Origin: Oerskovia turbata
GTDB lineage: Bacteria; Actinomycetota; Actinomycetes; Actinomycetales; Cellulomonadaceae
NCBI RefSeq assembly: GCF_000718325.1
Contig: NZ_JOFV01000014.1
Location: 1 to 64,000, forward strand
DNA length: 64,000 nucleotides
Direction: 5' to 3'
Part shown: in pieces, positions 40,583 to 51,200 of the stretch
Layout: each line of letters starts with the position of its first letter
How positions within the stretch are numbered: position 1 is the stretch's first letter
Translations under genes and position numbers: made by a program
The notes under the pieces: model-generated
Seen by the model: the letters and a program-made list of their open reading frames with translations, nothing else
The model's database searches: none
What the model was told of the DNA's origin: nothing

Positions 40583-42570
40583 GATGCGGTCTCCTTCTCT
40601 GCGGTGGAGCGGCTGGGGTCGTCGGTCTCGGCCGACGTGGTCGCGCCCACGGACGCCGTGTCGCGGAACCGTTGCGCCTGGAGCTCGAACAGGTCGGCGT
40701 ACCGGCCTCCGAGGGCGACGAGCTCGACGTGGTCGCCGCACTCGACGACGCGGCCGTGCTCGATGACCGCGATCCGGTCCGCGTGGCGGACCGTCGAGAA
40801 GCGGTGCGAGATGACGACGCTCGTGATGTCCTCCGCGGTCGCGAGGAAGCGGTCGAAGAACTCCGCCTCGGCACGCACGTCGAGCTGCGCCGTCGGCTCG
40901 TCGAGGACCAGGACGGACGAGCCGCCCTGGATCGCGAGGAGCGCCCGGGCGAGCGCGACCCGCTGCCACTGCCCGCCCGACAGGTCGCGCCCGCCGGGGT
41001 AGCGGCGCGACAGCGTGGTGTTGAGCCCCTCCGGCAGGCCGCTCAGGGCGTCGAGCGCCCCGGCCCGGCGGGCCGCGGCCGTGATGGCGTCACGGTCGTC
41101 GAGCAGCGCAGGCGCACCCAGGCCGATGTTCTCCGCGGCCGTGAGCTCGTAGCGCACGTAGTCCTGGAAGATCAGCGCGAGCTGCCGCTGCCAGTCCTGC
41201 GTGTCGAGGTCGCGCAGGTCGACGCCGTCGACCAGGATCCGGCCCTCGACCGGTGCGTAGAGCCCGGCGAGGAGCTTGACGAGCGTGGTCTTGCCTGCGC
41301 CGTTGAGCCCCACGATCGCGGTGGAGCGCCCGGCACCGAGCTCGAGGTCGAGACCGTCGAGCACCCACGGGGCGTCGTCGGCGTAGCGGAAGCGCACGCC
41401 TTCGAAGCGGATGCCCTGCTCGGGGCGCCGCACGGCGACGGGGGCCGCCGGGCGCACCGGGCGTGCCGACGCGATCTGCTGCTCGAACGTCCGCAGTGCG
41501 TGGAACGAGTGCAGGCCGAACTGGGTCTGCACGTCGGCCTCGGGGAAGTACACGCCGAACCGCATGGGGATCAGCACGGCCTGGATCGCGACCCCGAGCT
41601 GGAACAGGTTCAGCCGGCCGGCCGCGGCGGCGTCGGCCAGGAGCGCGAGGACCACGGCACCACCCACGAGGCCCACGCACGAGAGCCCGATGATCGGCCA
41701 GAACTGGAGCTTGCGGCTCCCCGCCCAGGCGGGCTCGTAGGCGGCCATGGTGTCCGCACGCAGGCGGGCCCGCACCCACGGGAGCAGTCCCAGCAGGCGG
41801 ATCTCCTTGGCCGCCCGGGCGCTCGTGGCGAGGTCCCGCAGGTAGAAGACCCTGCGGCGCGATCCCGACAGCGCGTCCCACATGTCGGCGAACTTCCCGA
41901 GGGTCCCGCGCACCCCGAACCGCATCGAGAGCCCGGTCGCCAGGATCACGACCCCTGCGAGGGGAGAGATGACGACGCCCACCAGCACGATCGCGCCGAG
42001 CAGCTGGACGTAGCGCGACAGGAGGGAGAGCAGCGCGGCGGCCGCGTCGCCCGGCGGGCGGGCCTGACGCGCGAACGCGGCACGCGCCTCGGCCAGCAGG
42101 TCGAGGGCCTCGGGGCTCTCGAGCGCGTCCAGCGGTGCGTCGTGCAGCGCGGCGCTCATGAGCCGGTCGATGCAGTGCTCGTCGACGCGGCGCGCGATGA
42201 CCTCGGTGACGCCCGCCTGGAAGGGCGCGAGGACCTGCTGGACCACGAACACGCCGACCGCGAGGGCGAGCGTCGTGAGCAGGTCGGACCATCCGGGAGA
42301 CGCTCCTGCGGAGGCCGAGCCGGCGGAGGCCGCGACCTGCGGGACGAGGTACAGGACGTAGCCGATGAGGACGATGAACGCGAGCGGCAGCAGCCCCAGG
42401 AGGACGTTGAGCAGCGCGGCCGCGGCGACGAGCGGCCTGCCGGCCTGCGGCAGGAGCTGCGCGAGGTCGATCCAGCGCGAGGCACGGGCGGCGAGCACGG
42501 CCTTCAGCGAGCTCGTGCGGGGGAGGGGCGCTGCGGCGTCGGGATCGTGCGCGGGCGGGTCGTCGGTCAT
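40579..42570 (-). CDS. ABC exporter half-transporter (permease-ATPase), first gene
   Basis: 663 aa. Membrane domain at about 35-340 and ATPase domain with Walker A GLNGAGKTT, signature LSGGQWQRVALAR, Walker B VLVLDEPTAQLD and H-loop VISHRFSTV. Both catalytic glutamates are present in this and the partner protein, so both ATP sites may work. ATG at 42570 has GGAGG six bases upstream. Upstream bases 42571-42838 hold the divergent promoter region and no other gene. Confidence 0.9.
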   Translation of the reverse strand: MTDDPPAHDPDAAAPLPRTSSLKAVLAARASRWIDLAQLLPQAGRPLVAAAALLNVLLGLLPLAFIVLIGYVLYLVPQVAASAGSASAGASPGWSDLLTTLALAVGVFVVQQVLAPFQAGVTEVIARRVDEHCIDRLMSAALHDAPLDALESPEALDLLAEARAAFARQARPPGDAAAALLSLLSRYVQLLGAIVLVGVVISPLAGVVILATGLSMRFGVRGTLGKFADMWDALSGSRRRVFYLRDLATSARAAKEIRLLGLLPWVRARLRADTMAAYEPAWAGSRKLQFWPIIGLSCVGLVGGAVVLALLADAAAAGRLNLFQLGVAIQAVLIPMRFGVYFPEADVQTQFGLHSFHALRTFEQQIASARPVRPAAPVAVRRPEQGIRFEGVRFRYADDAPWVLDGLDLELGAGRSTAIVGLNGAGKTTLVKLLAGLYAPVEGRILVDGVDLRDLDTQDWQRQLALIFQDYVRYELTAAENIGLGAPALLDDRDAITAAARRAGALDALSGLPEGLNTTLSRRYPGGRDLSGGQWQRVALARALLAIQGGSSVLVLDEPTAQLDVRAEAEFFDRFLATAEDITSVVISHRFSTVRHADRIAVIEHGRVVECGDHVELVALGGRYADLFELQAQRFRDTASVGATTSAETDDPSRSTAEKETAS

Positions 42571-42796
42571 CGGTGCCTCCGGTCGGTGGGACGTGTCGAT
42601 GCGAAGGAAGGGGCGCGGGCTGCGCGGGGCGCGGACGGCCACCGCCGGTGGCGGCCGTCTGTCGGGTGCGCGCCGACAGTAGCGCAGGTGGTTGGTGAGG
42701 GGCGCTTCCTTTTCGGAGCGCGGTCTGCTGAGGGGCCTGGGCGGGCGAGGTGCCGAACCGAAACCCCTCCGTGACGCGAGCGAGACGTATCACCCC

Positions 42797-42802
42797 TAGA
42801 GT
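42797..42802 (+). promoter_or_regulatory. -10 hexamer TAGAGT upstream of the first binding-protein gene
   Basis: TAGAGT lies 36 bases before the ATG, giving a short 5' UTR that contains GGAG. Unlike several genes here this one is not leaderless. No clear -35 was found. Confidence 0.45.
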
Positions 42803-42838
42803 GGCGCGCCTCGACGTACCCACCCGATCGGAGCTCTC

Positions 42839-43768
42839 ATGCGCAAGATGCCACTCCTCGTCGCGGTCACGGCCGCGGCGGCCCTGGCCCTCACGGCCTG
42901 CACGGACGCCTCGCAGCCTGCCGACTCCTCGCCTGCCGCAGGATCGGGCGCGACGGCTGCGGTGACCCCCTTCGATCTCACGTCGGTGCAGAAGGACGAC
43001 GCCGCGGCGGCGTTGCTGCCGGCCGAGATCGCGAGCGCGGGCAGGCTCGTCGTCGCGTCGAACACCGAGTACGCGCCGGCGGAGTTCATCGCGGCCGACG
43101 GCTCGACGCCGGTCGGGTACGACATCGACATCATCTCGGCCGTGGGCGCGGTCCTGGGGCTCGAGGTCGTCGTCGAGTCGGCGGACTTCCCCGGCATCAT
43201 CCCGGCGCTGGGGACCAAGTACGACGTCGGGATCTCGTCGTTCACGATCACGGCCGAGCGCATGGCCGAGGCCAACATGATCAGCTACTTCAACGCGGGC
43301 GAGGCGTTCTCGGTGCAGAAGGGCAACCCGAAGGACGTCGACCCGACGAACATCTGCGGGCTGACCGTCGCGGTCCAGACGGGCACGGTCGAGGACGAGG
43401 GCGCAGCCGAGATCAGCACGACCTGCGAGGAGGACGGCGAGGCGCCGCTCCAGATCCTGCGCTACGACAACCAGGCCGACGCGACGACCAACCTCGTCGG
43501 CGGCAAGGCCGACATCATGTACGCGGACTCGCCCATCGTGTCGTACGCGATCGAGCAGACGAAGGGCCAGATCGAGCAGATCGGCGAGGTCTTCGACTCG
43601 GCGCCCCAGGGCATCGTGACCGCCAAGGCCGACACCGAGCTCGCGGCCGCGATCCAGGCGGCCCTCACGGTCCTCATGGAGGACGGCACGTTCACCGACA
43701 TCCTGGCCTCGTGGGGCAACGAGGAGGGCGCTCTCGACGAGGCCGTGGTCAACCCGCCGGCATCCTGA
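42839..43768 (+). CDS. Amino-acid ABC transporter substrate-binding lipoprotein 1
   Basis: 309 aa. Signal peptide with lipobox ALTAC, lipidated at Cys 21. Family-3 solute-binding protein features: NTEYAPAEFIAADGSTPVGYDIDIISAVG, KYDVGISSFTITAERM, GLTVAVQTGTVEDEG and VGGKADIMYADSPIV. It should capture a polar or charged amino acid for the permease at 44907. It is very similar to the next gene and separated from it by a strong terminator, so the copies can be expressed at different levels. Confidence 0.92.
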   Translation: MRKMPLLVAVTAAAALALTACTDASQPADSSPAAGSGATAAVTPFDLTSVQKDDAAAALLPAEIASAGRLVVASNTEYAPAEFIAADGSTPVGYDIDIISAVGAVLGLEVVVESADFPGIIPALGTKYDVGISSFTITAERMAEANMISYFNAGEAFSVQKGNPKDVDPTNICGLTVAVQTGTVEDEGAAEISTTCEEDGEAPLQILRYDNQADATTNLVGGKADIMYADSPIVSYAIEQTKGQIEQIGEVFDSAPQGIVTAKADTELAAAIQAALTVLMEDGTFTDILASWGNEEGALDEAVVNPPAS

Positions 43769-43779
43769 CACGGGGCAGG

Positions 43780-43816
43780 ACGGCGGCCCGCGGCGGACGG
43801 CGGGGGCCGCCGTTTT
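43780..43816 (+). terminator. Rho-independent terminator between the two binding-protein genes
   Basis: Perfect 10-bp arms (ACGGCGGCCC at 43780-43789, complement at 43804-43813) followed by TTTT. One of the few hairpins in the window with a real T-tract. Confidence 0.75.
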
Positions 43817-43953
43817 GCCAGTCCGGCCGCCCGCGCGGGAAACTGGGAGGGCAACGGTGCGGCGCCGCTCCGTGCTGCCCGCGTTGCGCGGTGCACGACC
43901 CACCCCCCTGAGGCCGGCGCCGGAGATCACCACCACGAAACGAGAGACCCCCC

Positions 43954-44877
43954 ATGCGCAGGCTGCCCGTCCTCACCGCCCTCACCGCCGTCGCCGCGAC
44001 CCTCGCGCTCACGGCGTGCACCGACGCCTCCTCGGGCTCCGGTGCCTCGCCCACCGAGGGCGGCTCGTCCGCCGAGGCGTTCGACCCGTCGACCATCGCC
44101 AAGGACGAGACGATCGCCGCGATGCTCCCGGCCGACGTGGCCGAGGCCGGCACCCTGACGGTCGGCACCAACGCGACGTACGCCCCGGCCGAGTTCATCG
44201 GCGACGACGGCAAGACCATCGTCGGGTACGACGTCGACCTCGCCACGGCGATCGGGGCGGTCCTGGGCCTCGACGTCGAGGTCGCCAACGCCGACTTCGC
44301 GTCGATCATCCCGGCGATCGGCAGCAAGTACGACATCGGCGTCTCGGGCTTCACGATCACCCCGGAGCGCATGGCCGAGGTCAACATGGTCAGCTACTTC
44401 CGCGCGGGCGAGGCGTTCGCCGTGGCCAAGGGCAACCCGAAGGACGTCGACCCGTCCGACGTGTGCGGCCTGAGCGTCGCCGTCCAGACCGGCACGGTCC
44501 AGGACGACGCGCTCGACGGGCTGATGGCGGACTGCGAGGCCGCGGGCAAGGCGGACATCACGCCGCTGCGCTACGCGGGCCAGGCCGACGTCACGACGAA
44601 CCTGGTCGGCGGCAAGGCCGACGTCATGTACGCGGACTCGCAGGTCGTCGCGTACGCCGTGACGCAGACCGGCGGCCAGATCGAGCAGCTCGGCGACATC
44701 TTCGCCGACTCGCTGCACGGCATCGCGATCGCCAAGGACGACACCGCGCTCGCGCAGGCCGTCCAGGCCGCGGTGCAGAAGCTCATCGACGACAGCGACT
44801 ACACGACCATCCTCGACGCCTGGGGCAACACCTCCGGTGCGGTGACCACGGCCGAGCTCAACCCCGTGGTCTCCTGA
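43954..44877 (+). CDS. Amino-acid ABC transporter substrate-binding lipoprotein 2
   Basis: 307 aa, lipobox ALTAC with Cys 22. Same domain plan as the gene at 42839 (NATYAPAEFIGDDGKTIVGYDVDLATAIG, KYDIGVSGFTITPERM, VGGKADVMYADSQVV), clearly a tandem duplicate. It lies 29 bases from the permease gene and so is the operon-linked receptor. The ATG has only a weak ribosome binding site (GAGAGA). Confidence 0.92.
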   Translation: MRRLPVLTALTAVAATLALTACTDASSGSGASPTEGGSSAEAFDPSTIAKDETIAAMLPADVAEAGTLTVGTNATYAPAEFIGDDGKTIVGYDVDLATAIGAVLGLDVEVANADFASIIPAIGSKYDIGVSGFTITPERMAEVNMVSYFRAGEAFAVAKGNPKDVDPSDVCGLSVAVQTGTVQDDALDGLMADCEAAGKADITPLRYAGQADVTTNLVGGKADVMYADSQVVAYAVTQTGGQIEQLGDIFADSLHGIAIAKDDTALAQAVQAAVQKLIDDSDYTTILDAWGNTSGAVTTAELNPVVS

Positions 44878-44906
44878 GCTGATCCCCTGACAGAACAGAG
44901 GTAGCC

Positions 44907-45946
44907 ATGGCCCCGCCGCCCAGCACCCCGACTCCCGACGGTTCCCCGAGCGGTGGCTCTGCGAGCCACCGCTCGGCGACCAAGCCCGCAGACCGGATAC
45001 CGGACCGCATCCACGCGGTCCCGGTGCCGCGGCCGGGGCGATGGGCGGCGGCCGTGGTCCTCCTGGTCCTCGCGGCCATGGCCGTGCACGGCCTGGTCAC
45101 GAACGAGAAGTTCCGGTGGGACGTCGTCTGGCTCTACCTGCGGGACGTGCAGATCATGCGCGGCGTCGGGTGGACGCTCATCCTGACGTTCTCCTCGATG
45201 GCGATCGCGGTCGTGCTCGCGGTGATCCTGGCGATCATGCGACGCTCGGACAACCCGGTCATGCGCGCGACGAGCTGGTTCTACATCTGGTTCTTCCGCG
45301 GCACCCCGATCTACACGCAGCTCGTGTTCTGGGGCCTCATCTCGGTCCTGTACCCCAAGCTCAGCCTGGGGATCCCGTTCGGTCCCGAGTGGTTCGTGTT
45401 CGACACCGCGGACCTCTTCACGGCCGCGCGCGCCGCGATCCTGGGCCTGGCGCTCAACGAGGCCGCGTACCTCGCGGAGATCGTCCGCGCGGGCCTCGGC
45501 TCGGTGGACCCGGGCCAGGCCGAGGCCGCCAAGGCCCTGGGCATGAAGGACGGCAAGATCCTGCGGCGCATCATCCTGCCGCAGGCCATGCGCGTGATCG
45601 TGCCGCCGACGGGCAACGAGACGATCTCCATGCTCAAGACCACGTCGCTGGTCCTCGCGGTGCCGTTCAGCCTGGACCTGACGTTCGCGTCCAACGCGAT
45701 CGCAAACCGCATCTTCCTCCCGATCCCGCTGCTCATGGTCGCGGCGATCTGGTACCTGCTGATCACGAGCATCCTCATGGTCGGCCAGCACTTCATCGAG
45801 CAGTACTACGGGCGCGGTTTCGGCACGTCGACGGGCTCGTCGCGTCGTCGCAAGCCGGGCAAGGGCCCGAAGAAGCCGAGCAAGCAGGAGGCGATAGCGG
45901 CGTCGGGCACGACCGCGAACGCCGACCCCTTCCTGGAGGTGACCCC

Positions 45947-45950
<4 letters not shown>
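44907..45950 (+). CDS. Amino-acid ABC transporter permease (HisM/GlnP type)
   Basis: 347 aa. Residues 1-40 are polar; membrane helices follow ([39 protein letters not shown], and others). The EAA loop is present ([28 protein letters not shown]). [17 protein letters not shown] is a conserved His/Glu/Gln-permease segment. The last 40 residues are basic and Lys/Ser-rich, unusual for this family. Homodimer likely, as a single permease gene is present. AGAGGTAG precedes the ATG. Confidence 0.92.
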
Positions 45951-46801
<851 letters not shown>

Positions 46802-46823
46802 GCGCGACGGCGCGTGCGCGTGC

Positions 46824-46837
46824 CGCTCGTTCTGAGA
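46824..46837 (+). repeat. Isolated arm resembling the 42-bp palindromic element
   Basis: CGCTCGTTCTGAGA matches the right arm of the in-frame element at 13 of 14 bases, without a partner arm. A poorer match (CTCGTTCTGACG) lies at 17881. These may be remnants. Confidence 0.4.
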
Positions 46838-46842
46838 CGACT

Positions 46843-46874
46843 GCGGCCCCTGGATCTCCGGATCCAGGGGCCGC
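46843..46874 (+). terminator. Terminator of the amino-acid importer operon
   Basis: Perfect 14-bp arms (46843-46856 and 46861-46874) with a TCCG tetraloop, followed by CTCGTTTCTC. Confidence 0.8.
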
Positions 46875-46917
46875 GGCTCGTTTCTCGGGGTGCGCGGCAC
46901 CTTCGGGGGTGTGGGGC

Positions 46918-47027
46918 GACACCGTCGGCGGGTCCGGACGTCACCCTCGGCGGGGCGGGACGTCACCCTCGGCGGGGCGGGACGTCACCCTCGGCGGGTC
47001 GGGGCGTCACCGTCGGCGTCAGCGTTC
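46918..47027. repeat. 22-bp direct-repeat array with GTCACCSTCGGCGGG core
   Basis: Units start at 46918, 46940, 46962, 46984 and 47006, an exact 22-base period, consensus close to GTCACCCTCGGCGGGGCGGG. It runs up to the stop codon of the excalibur gene. Same core as the array at 15766. Confidence 0.8.
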
Positions 47028-48056
47028 GCAGGCGACGCCGTTGCCGTCCCAGTCGAGCGCCGGGTTGAAGCCGGCGTCGCCCTGCTTGAGCGGGGCCTTG
47101 CCGTCGCGCTTCGCGGCCTCGCACGTCAGGTAGATGCCGTTGACCTTGCCGTCCTGCCAGCCGCCGCCGTCGTTCCCCGCCTCGGACTCCTTCTCCGCGA
47201 TCGCCGCCTCGCGCTCGTCGAGGGCGATCTGCCGCTCGTCGAGCTCGGTCTCGCGCGCGGAGACCGCGGTCTCCCGGGCGGCGACCGCCTCGGTCGAGGC
47301 CGCGATGCCTGCGAGCTGGGTGTCGAGGTCGGCGCGCTCGGCGTCGAGCTTGGCCCGTTCGGCCGCCATCTGCTCGGTCGTCTGCGCTGCGGCTGCGGTG
47401 GCGTCGCCGGCCTCCGACTGCGCCTTGAGCGTCACGCCAAGCCCCAGGATGAGCCCGACGGCGACACCACCGACACCGATGCCCAGCGGCAGGAGCCAGC
47501 GCAGGTACGAGCGCTCCTCCCGGGGCTCGTCGTCCGCCGAGAAGATCGCGAGCGGGCCGTGCGCCGACGCGGCAGGGCCGGCCGAGGGCGCGGGGAGCGG
47601 GACGGCGGGACCGGTCGCGTGCCCGGCGGTGCCGGTGCCCCCAGCCGCCCCGGGGGCACCGCTGACGACCGGCAGGACCATGGTCGACGACGGCGACTCG
47701 GCCGGTGCGCCGCCGTCGCTGCCCACGTCGCGCAGCGAGCGGCGCGTCGGCCCGGACGGTGGGCCCGCCGGTGACGGTTCCGAGGGGGGCGCGGCCCCGT
47801 GCCCCGACGTCACCGGGACGATCGCGGTCGGGAAGTGGAGAGGGATGCCGCCGCCCGGCGTCTGCCGCGACCACGCTTCGGCCCCTGCGGTGGGCGGTGA
47901 GGGGGCGGGTGCGGGCGGGGGCGTCGGTGCCGCCTCGACCCAGAAGACCCAGCCCGCGGGTGCGGCCGGCCAGGCCGGGTCCGGGTGCCAGTCCGACGAC
48001 GGGGAGAAGCCGGGAGGTACCAACCAGCCGGGCGGCGGATTGAACTGTACGGCCAT
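47019..48056 (-). CDS. Membrane protein with C-terminal excalibur domain
   Basis: 345 aa. N-terminal Trp/Pro-rich segment (PPPGWLVPPGFSPSSDWHPDPAW) resembles DUF2510. A long Pro/Gly/Ala-rich region follows, then one membrane helix (WLLPLGIGVGGVAVGLILGLGV, about 187-208), a coiled coil of about 85 residues (AAERAKLDAERADLDTQLAG, ARETELDERQIALDEREAAI), and a C-terminal excalibur domain: two cysteines and a DxDxDG-type calcium loop (DWDGNGVACER). The excalibur domain binds calcium at the cell surface in other proteins. AAGGAGAG lies before the ATG. Confidence 0.85.
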   Translation of the reverse strand: MAVQFNPPPGWLVPPGFSPSSDWHPDPAWPAAPAGWVFWVEAAPTPPPAPAPSPPTAGAEAWSRQTPGGGIPLHFPTAIVPVTSGHGAAPPSEPSPAGPPSGPTRRSLRDVGSDGGAPAESPSSTMVLPVVSGAPGAAGGTGTAGHATGPAVPLPAPSAGPAASAHGPLAIFSADDEPREERSYLRWLLPLGIGVGGVAVGLILGLGVTLKAQSEAGDATAAAAQTTEQMAAERAKLDAERADLDTQLAGIAASTEAVAARETAVSARETELDERQIALDEREAAIAEKESEAGNDGGGWQDGKVNGIYLTCEAAKRDGKAPLKQGDAGFNPALDWDGNGVACER

Positions 48057-48298
48057 GGGAGCTCTCCTTCGACGGTTCCTGCGCGCTCACTATGCTGCAG
48101 AACCGCCCGGATGTGCCAATTCCGGCGCGTTGAGCCGTCCCGTCGCCGTGGGCCTCCGCGCCGCCCGGGCGCGGCCCCGGTCCACGTGTGGGCGGCGCCC
48201 GGTAGAAAGGAACCGGGTCGGACGAGCGTCACGGCTCTCGATCGGCCGCGGTCGGCGTCGTCCGACGGTGATCGCCGCAGGAGGTACGAGGAGTCGCC

Positions 48299-51200
48299 GT
48301 GTTCCTGATGGACCAGCAGGACCCGTCCACCGAGCCTCTGCTCGTGTTCTCGGCGAGCGACCTCGTCGCGGCGAGCGAGTGCGAGTACCGCTTGCTGCGC
48401 ACGCTCGACGAGAAGGTGGGGCGTGCCGCGCACGCCGCGGTCGAGGTCGACGACATGCTCGAACGCACCGCGACCCTCGGGGACGTGCACGAGCAGCAGG
48501 TGCTCGCGGGCTTCGTCGACCTCGTGGGGGCCGACGCGATCCGTGAGGTCCCGGTGCCGCGCACGGTGCGGCGCGCGGACCTGGAGGCCGCGCACGCCGC
48601 GACGCTCGACGCTCTGCACGACGGCGTCGACGTGGTCTACCAGGGCTCGTTCTTCGACGGACGCTTCCACGGGCGCGCGGACTTCCTGATCCGCACCGAC
48701 AGCCGGGCGGCCCACGCCTGGCCCCGCGCGGCCGGCCCGACGGCGTCGGGCACCCTGGGAGTGCCGGGCACCGGCGGGCCGGAGTACGCCGTGTACGACG
48801 CCAAGCTCGCGCGCCGCGCGAAGGTGCCCGCGCTGCTCCAGCTCGCCGCGTACGCCGACCAGCTCCTCGCGGCCGGGGTCGAGACGTCACCGGTGCTGCA
48901 CCTCATCCTCGGGACGAGGGCCGTGACCGACCACCGGCTCGCGGACGTCCTGCCCGTCTTCCGCGAGCGGCGCACCGAGCTGTTGCGGCTCCTGGACGCG
49001 CACCGGGCGAGCGGCGAGCCCGTGGCCTGGGACGCGCCCGGCCTGCGACAGTGCGGCACGTGCGCGTACTGCGCGCAGCAGGTCACCGAGCACGACGACG
49101 TGCTGCGCGTCGCGGGTCTGCGCAGCACCCAGCGCGTGCGGCTCCGCGCGGCCGGCATCACGACCATGACCCAGCTCGCGACCGCCACGTCGGCACCCCA
49201 GGGGCTCGCGGCGCGCACGTTCGAGACGCTGCGCGTCCAGGCCAGGCTCCAGGCCGGGCTCGTCGACGTGCCGACGGGCGGGGGAGGGGTGCCCGACGTC
49301 GGGCCCGGCCCCAGCGGGTCGGTCACGTGGAGCACGCCCGCGGTCGGAGGCGAGGCGGGCAGGGGTGACGGAGACGCTGCCGGTCCCGAGGGCACGGCCG
49401 AGCCCGAGCAGCACACGCTGTCCTACGTCGTCGTCGACCCCGCCCCGCTGCGCGACCTGCCGCGACCGGACCCGGGCGACGTGTTCTTCGACTTCGAGGG
49501 CGACCCCCTGTGGTCCGTCACGGACCCCGCCACGCGCGACATCACATGGAACATCGACTACCTGTTCGGGCTCGTCGAACGACCGGGCAGCCCCGGCGAG
49601 AAGCCGCCCTTCACCGCGTTCTGGGCGCACGACCTCGACCAGGAGAAGCAGGCGCTCGTCGACTTCGTCGACTACCTCGCCAAGCGCCGCGCCCAGTACC
49701 CGGGGCTGCACGTCTACCACTACGCGTCGTACGAGAAGACGCACCTGCTCTCGATCGCGGCCCGGCACGGCGTGTACGAGCAGGAGGTCGACGACCTCCT
49801 GCGCCAAGGCGTCCTCGTGGACCTCTACGCGACCGTGCGCCACTCGCTCAAGGTCTCGGCGCCGTCGTACTCGATCAAGAAGCTCGAACCCCTCTACATG
49901 GGCGACCAGCTCCGTGGCGGGGACGTCACGGACGCGGCGGCGTCCGTCGTCGCGTACGCGACGTACTGCGCGGCGCGCGACGCAGGCCGAGCCGAGGAGG
50001 CCGAGCGCCTGCTGCACGGCATCGCCGACTACAACGAGTACGACTGCCTCTCGACCCTGCGCCTGCACGAGTTCCTCCTGGGGCTCGCGGGGCGTGCCGC
50101 TCCCGCGACCTCCGCCCCGGGCCTGCTCGCGACACCCCTCGGCAACGGCTGGGAGGACGACCTGCCGCCCGCGCTCGAGCTCTCCGACGCGGAGGTCGCG
50201 CGGCGCGCCAAGCGTGCCGAGGCCGAGCAGGTCGAGCTCGACGTCAGGGCGCTCGCGGGCGGCGTGGACGGTCGCTCGGGGGACGGACGGAGCGACGACG
50301 AGGAGGCCGTCGCGCTCCTGGGCGCGGGCGTCGGGTACTACTGGCGCGAGGCCAAGCCGTTCTGGCAGGAGTTCTTCGCGCGTCTCAAGGAGCCGGTCGA
50401 CCAGTGGCAGACGCCGCGCGCGTACTTCCTGGTGGAGCGCGCCGAGGTGATCGAGGACTGGGCGAGGGCCACGCCGCGCAGCAACCCGTCGCGGCGCCTG
50501 CGCCTGTACGGCGAGCTGCCGGACGGCTCGGAGCTCAAGGCCGGGTACGACGGCGCCACGGCGCTCTTCGACGGACCGGCACCCGACGGGATCGAGCCTG
50601 CCCGCGGCGCGGTGCGCTGGTCGACGGGGAGCGTGCGCGTCCACGGTGTCGAGCGGGGCCGTCTCGGGAACGGGCGCGAGGTCGACGTCCTCGACGTGCG
50701 CCTGCCCGTGCCCAAGGGGGTCTCACCGCACGACGCGCTGCCCATGGCGCTCGCGGTCGGGCAGGTGCTGCCGACGCCGCAGCAGGAGGCGTCGATCCGG
50801 GCGCTGGCCATGGCGGTGCAGGCGCAGAACCCCGGCGGCCCGCAGGCGCCCCTGGTGCTCCCGGACCACCCCGCGCTCGACCTGCTCCGTCGTCGTCCGC
50901 CGCGCACGGTGTCGGGTGCCCCGCTGCCCGTCCTGGGCGACGGCCCCGAGCGGTACATCGACGCCGTGACCGATGCGGTCAGGGACCTCGACGGCTCCTA
51001 CCTGGGTGTCCAGGGGCCGCCCGGCACGGGCAAGACGCACCTCGCGTCGAAGGTCGTCGGTCGCCTCGTCGCCGAGGGGTGGCGCGTGGGCGTCGTCGCG
51101 CAGTCGCACGACGTCGTCGAGAACGTCCTCGCCGGGGTCATCAGCAAGGGGGGCGTGCCCGCGGACCGCGTGGGCAAGAAGGCCTCGGGTCCCAAGGGCC

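Noticed and set aside
38678..40969. A 763-aa reading of the second ABC exporter gene
   Set aside because: The extra N-terminus is out of frame with the upstream exporter gene, and the GTG at 40582 gives a normal transporter length with a GTGA overlap.
46918..47027. CRISPR array
   Set aside because: The 22-base units are contiguous with no unique spacers.
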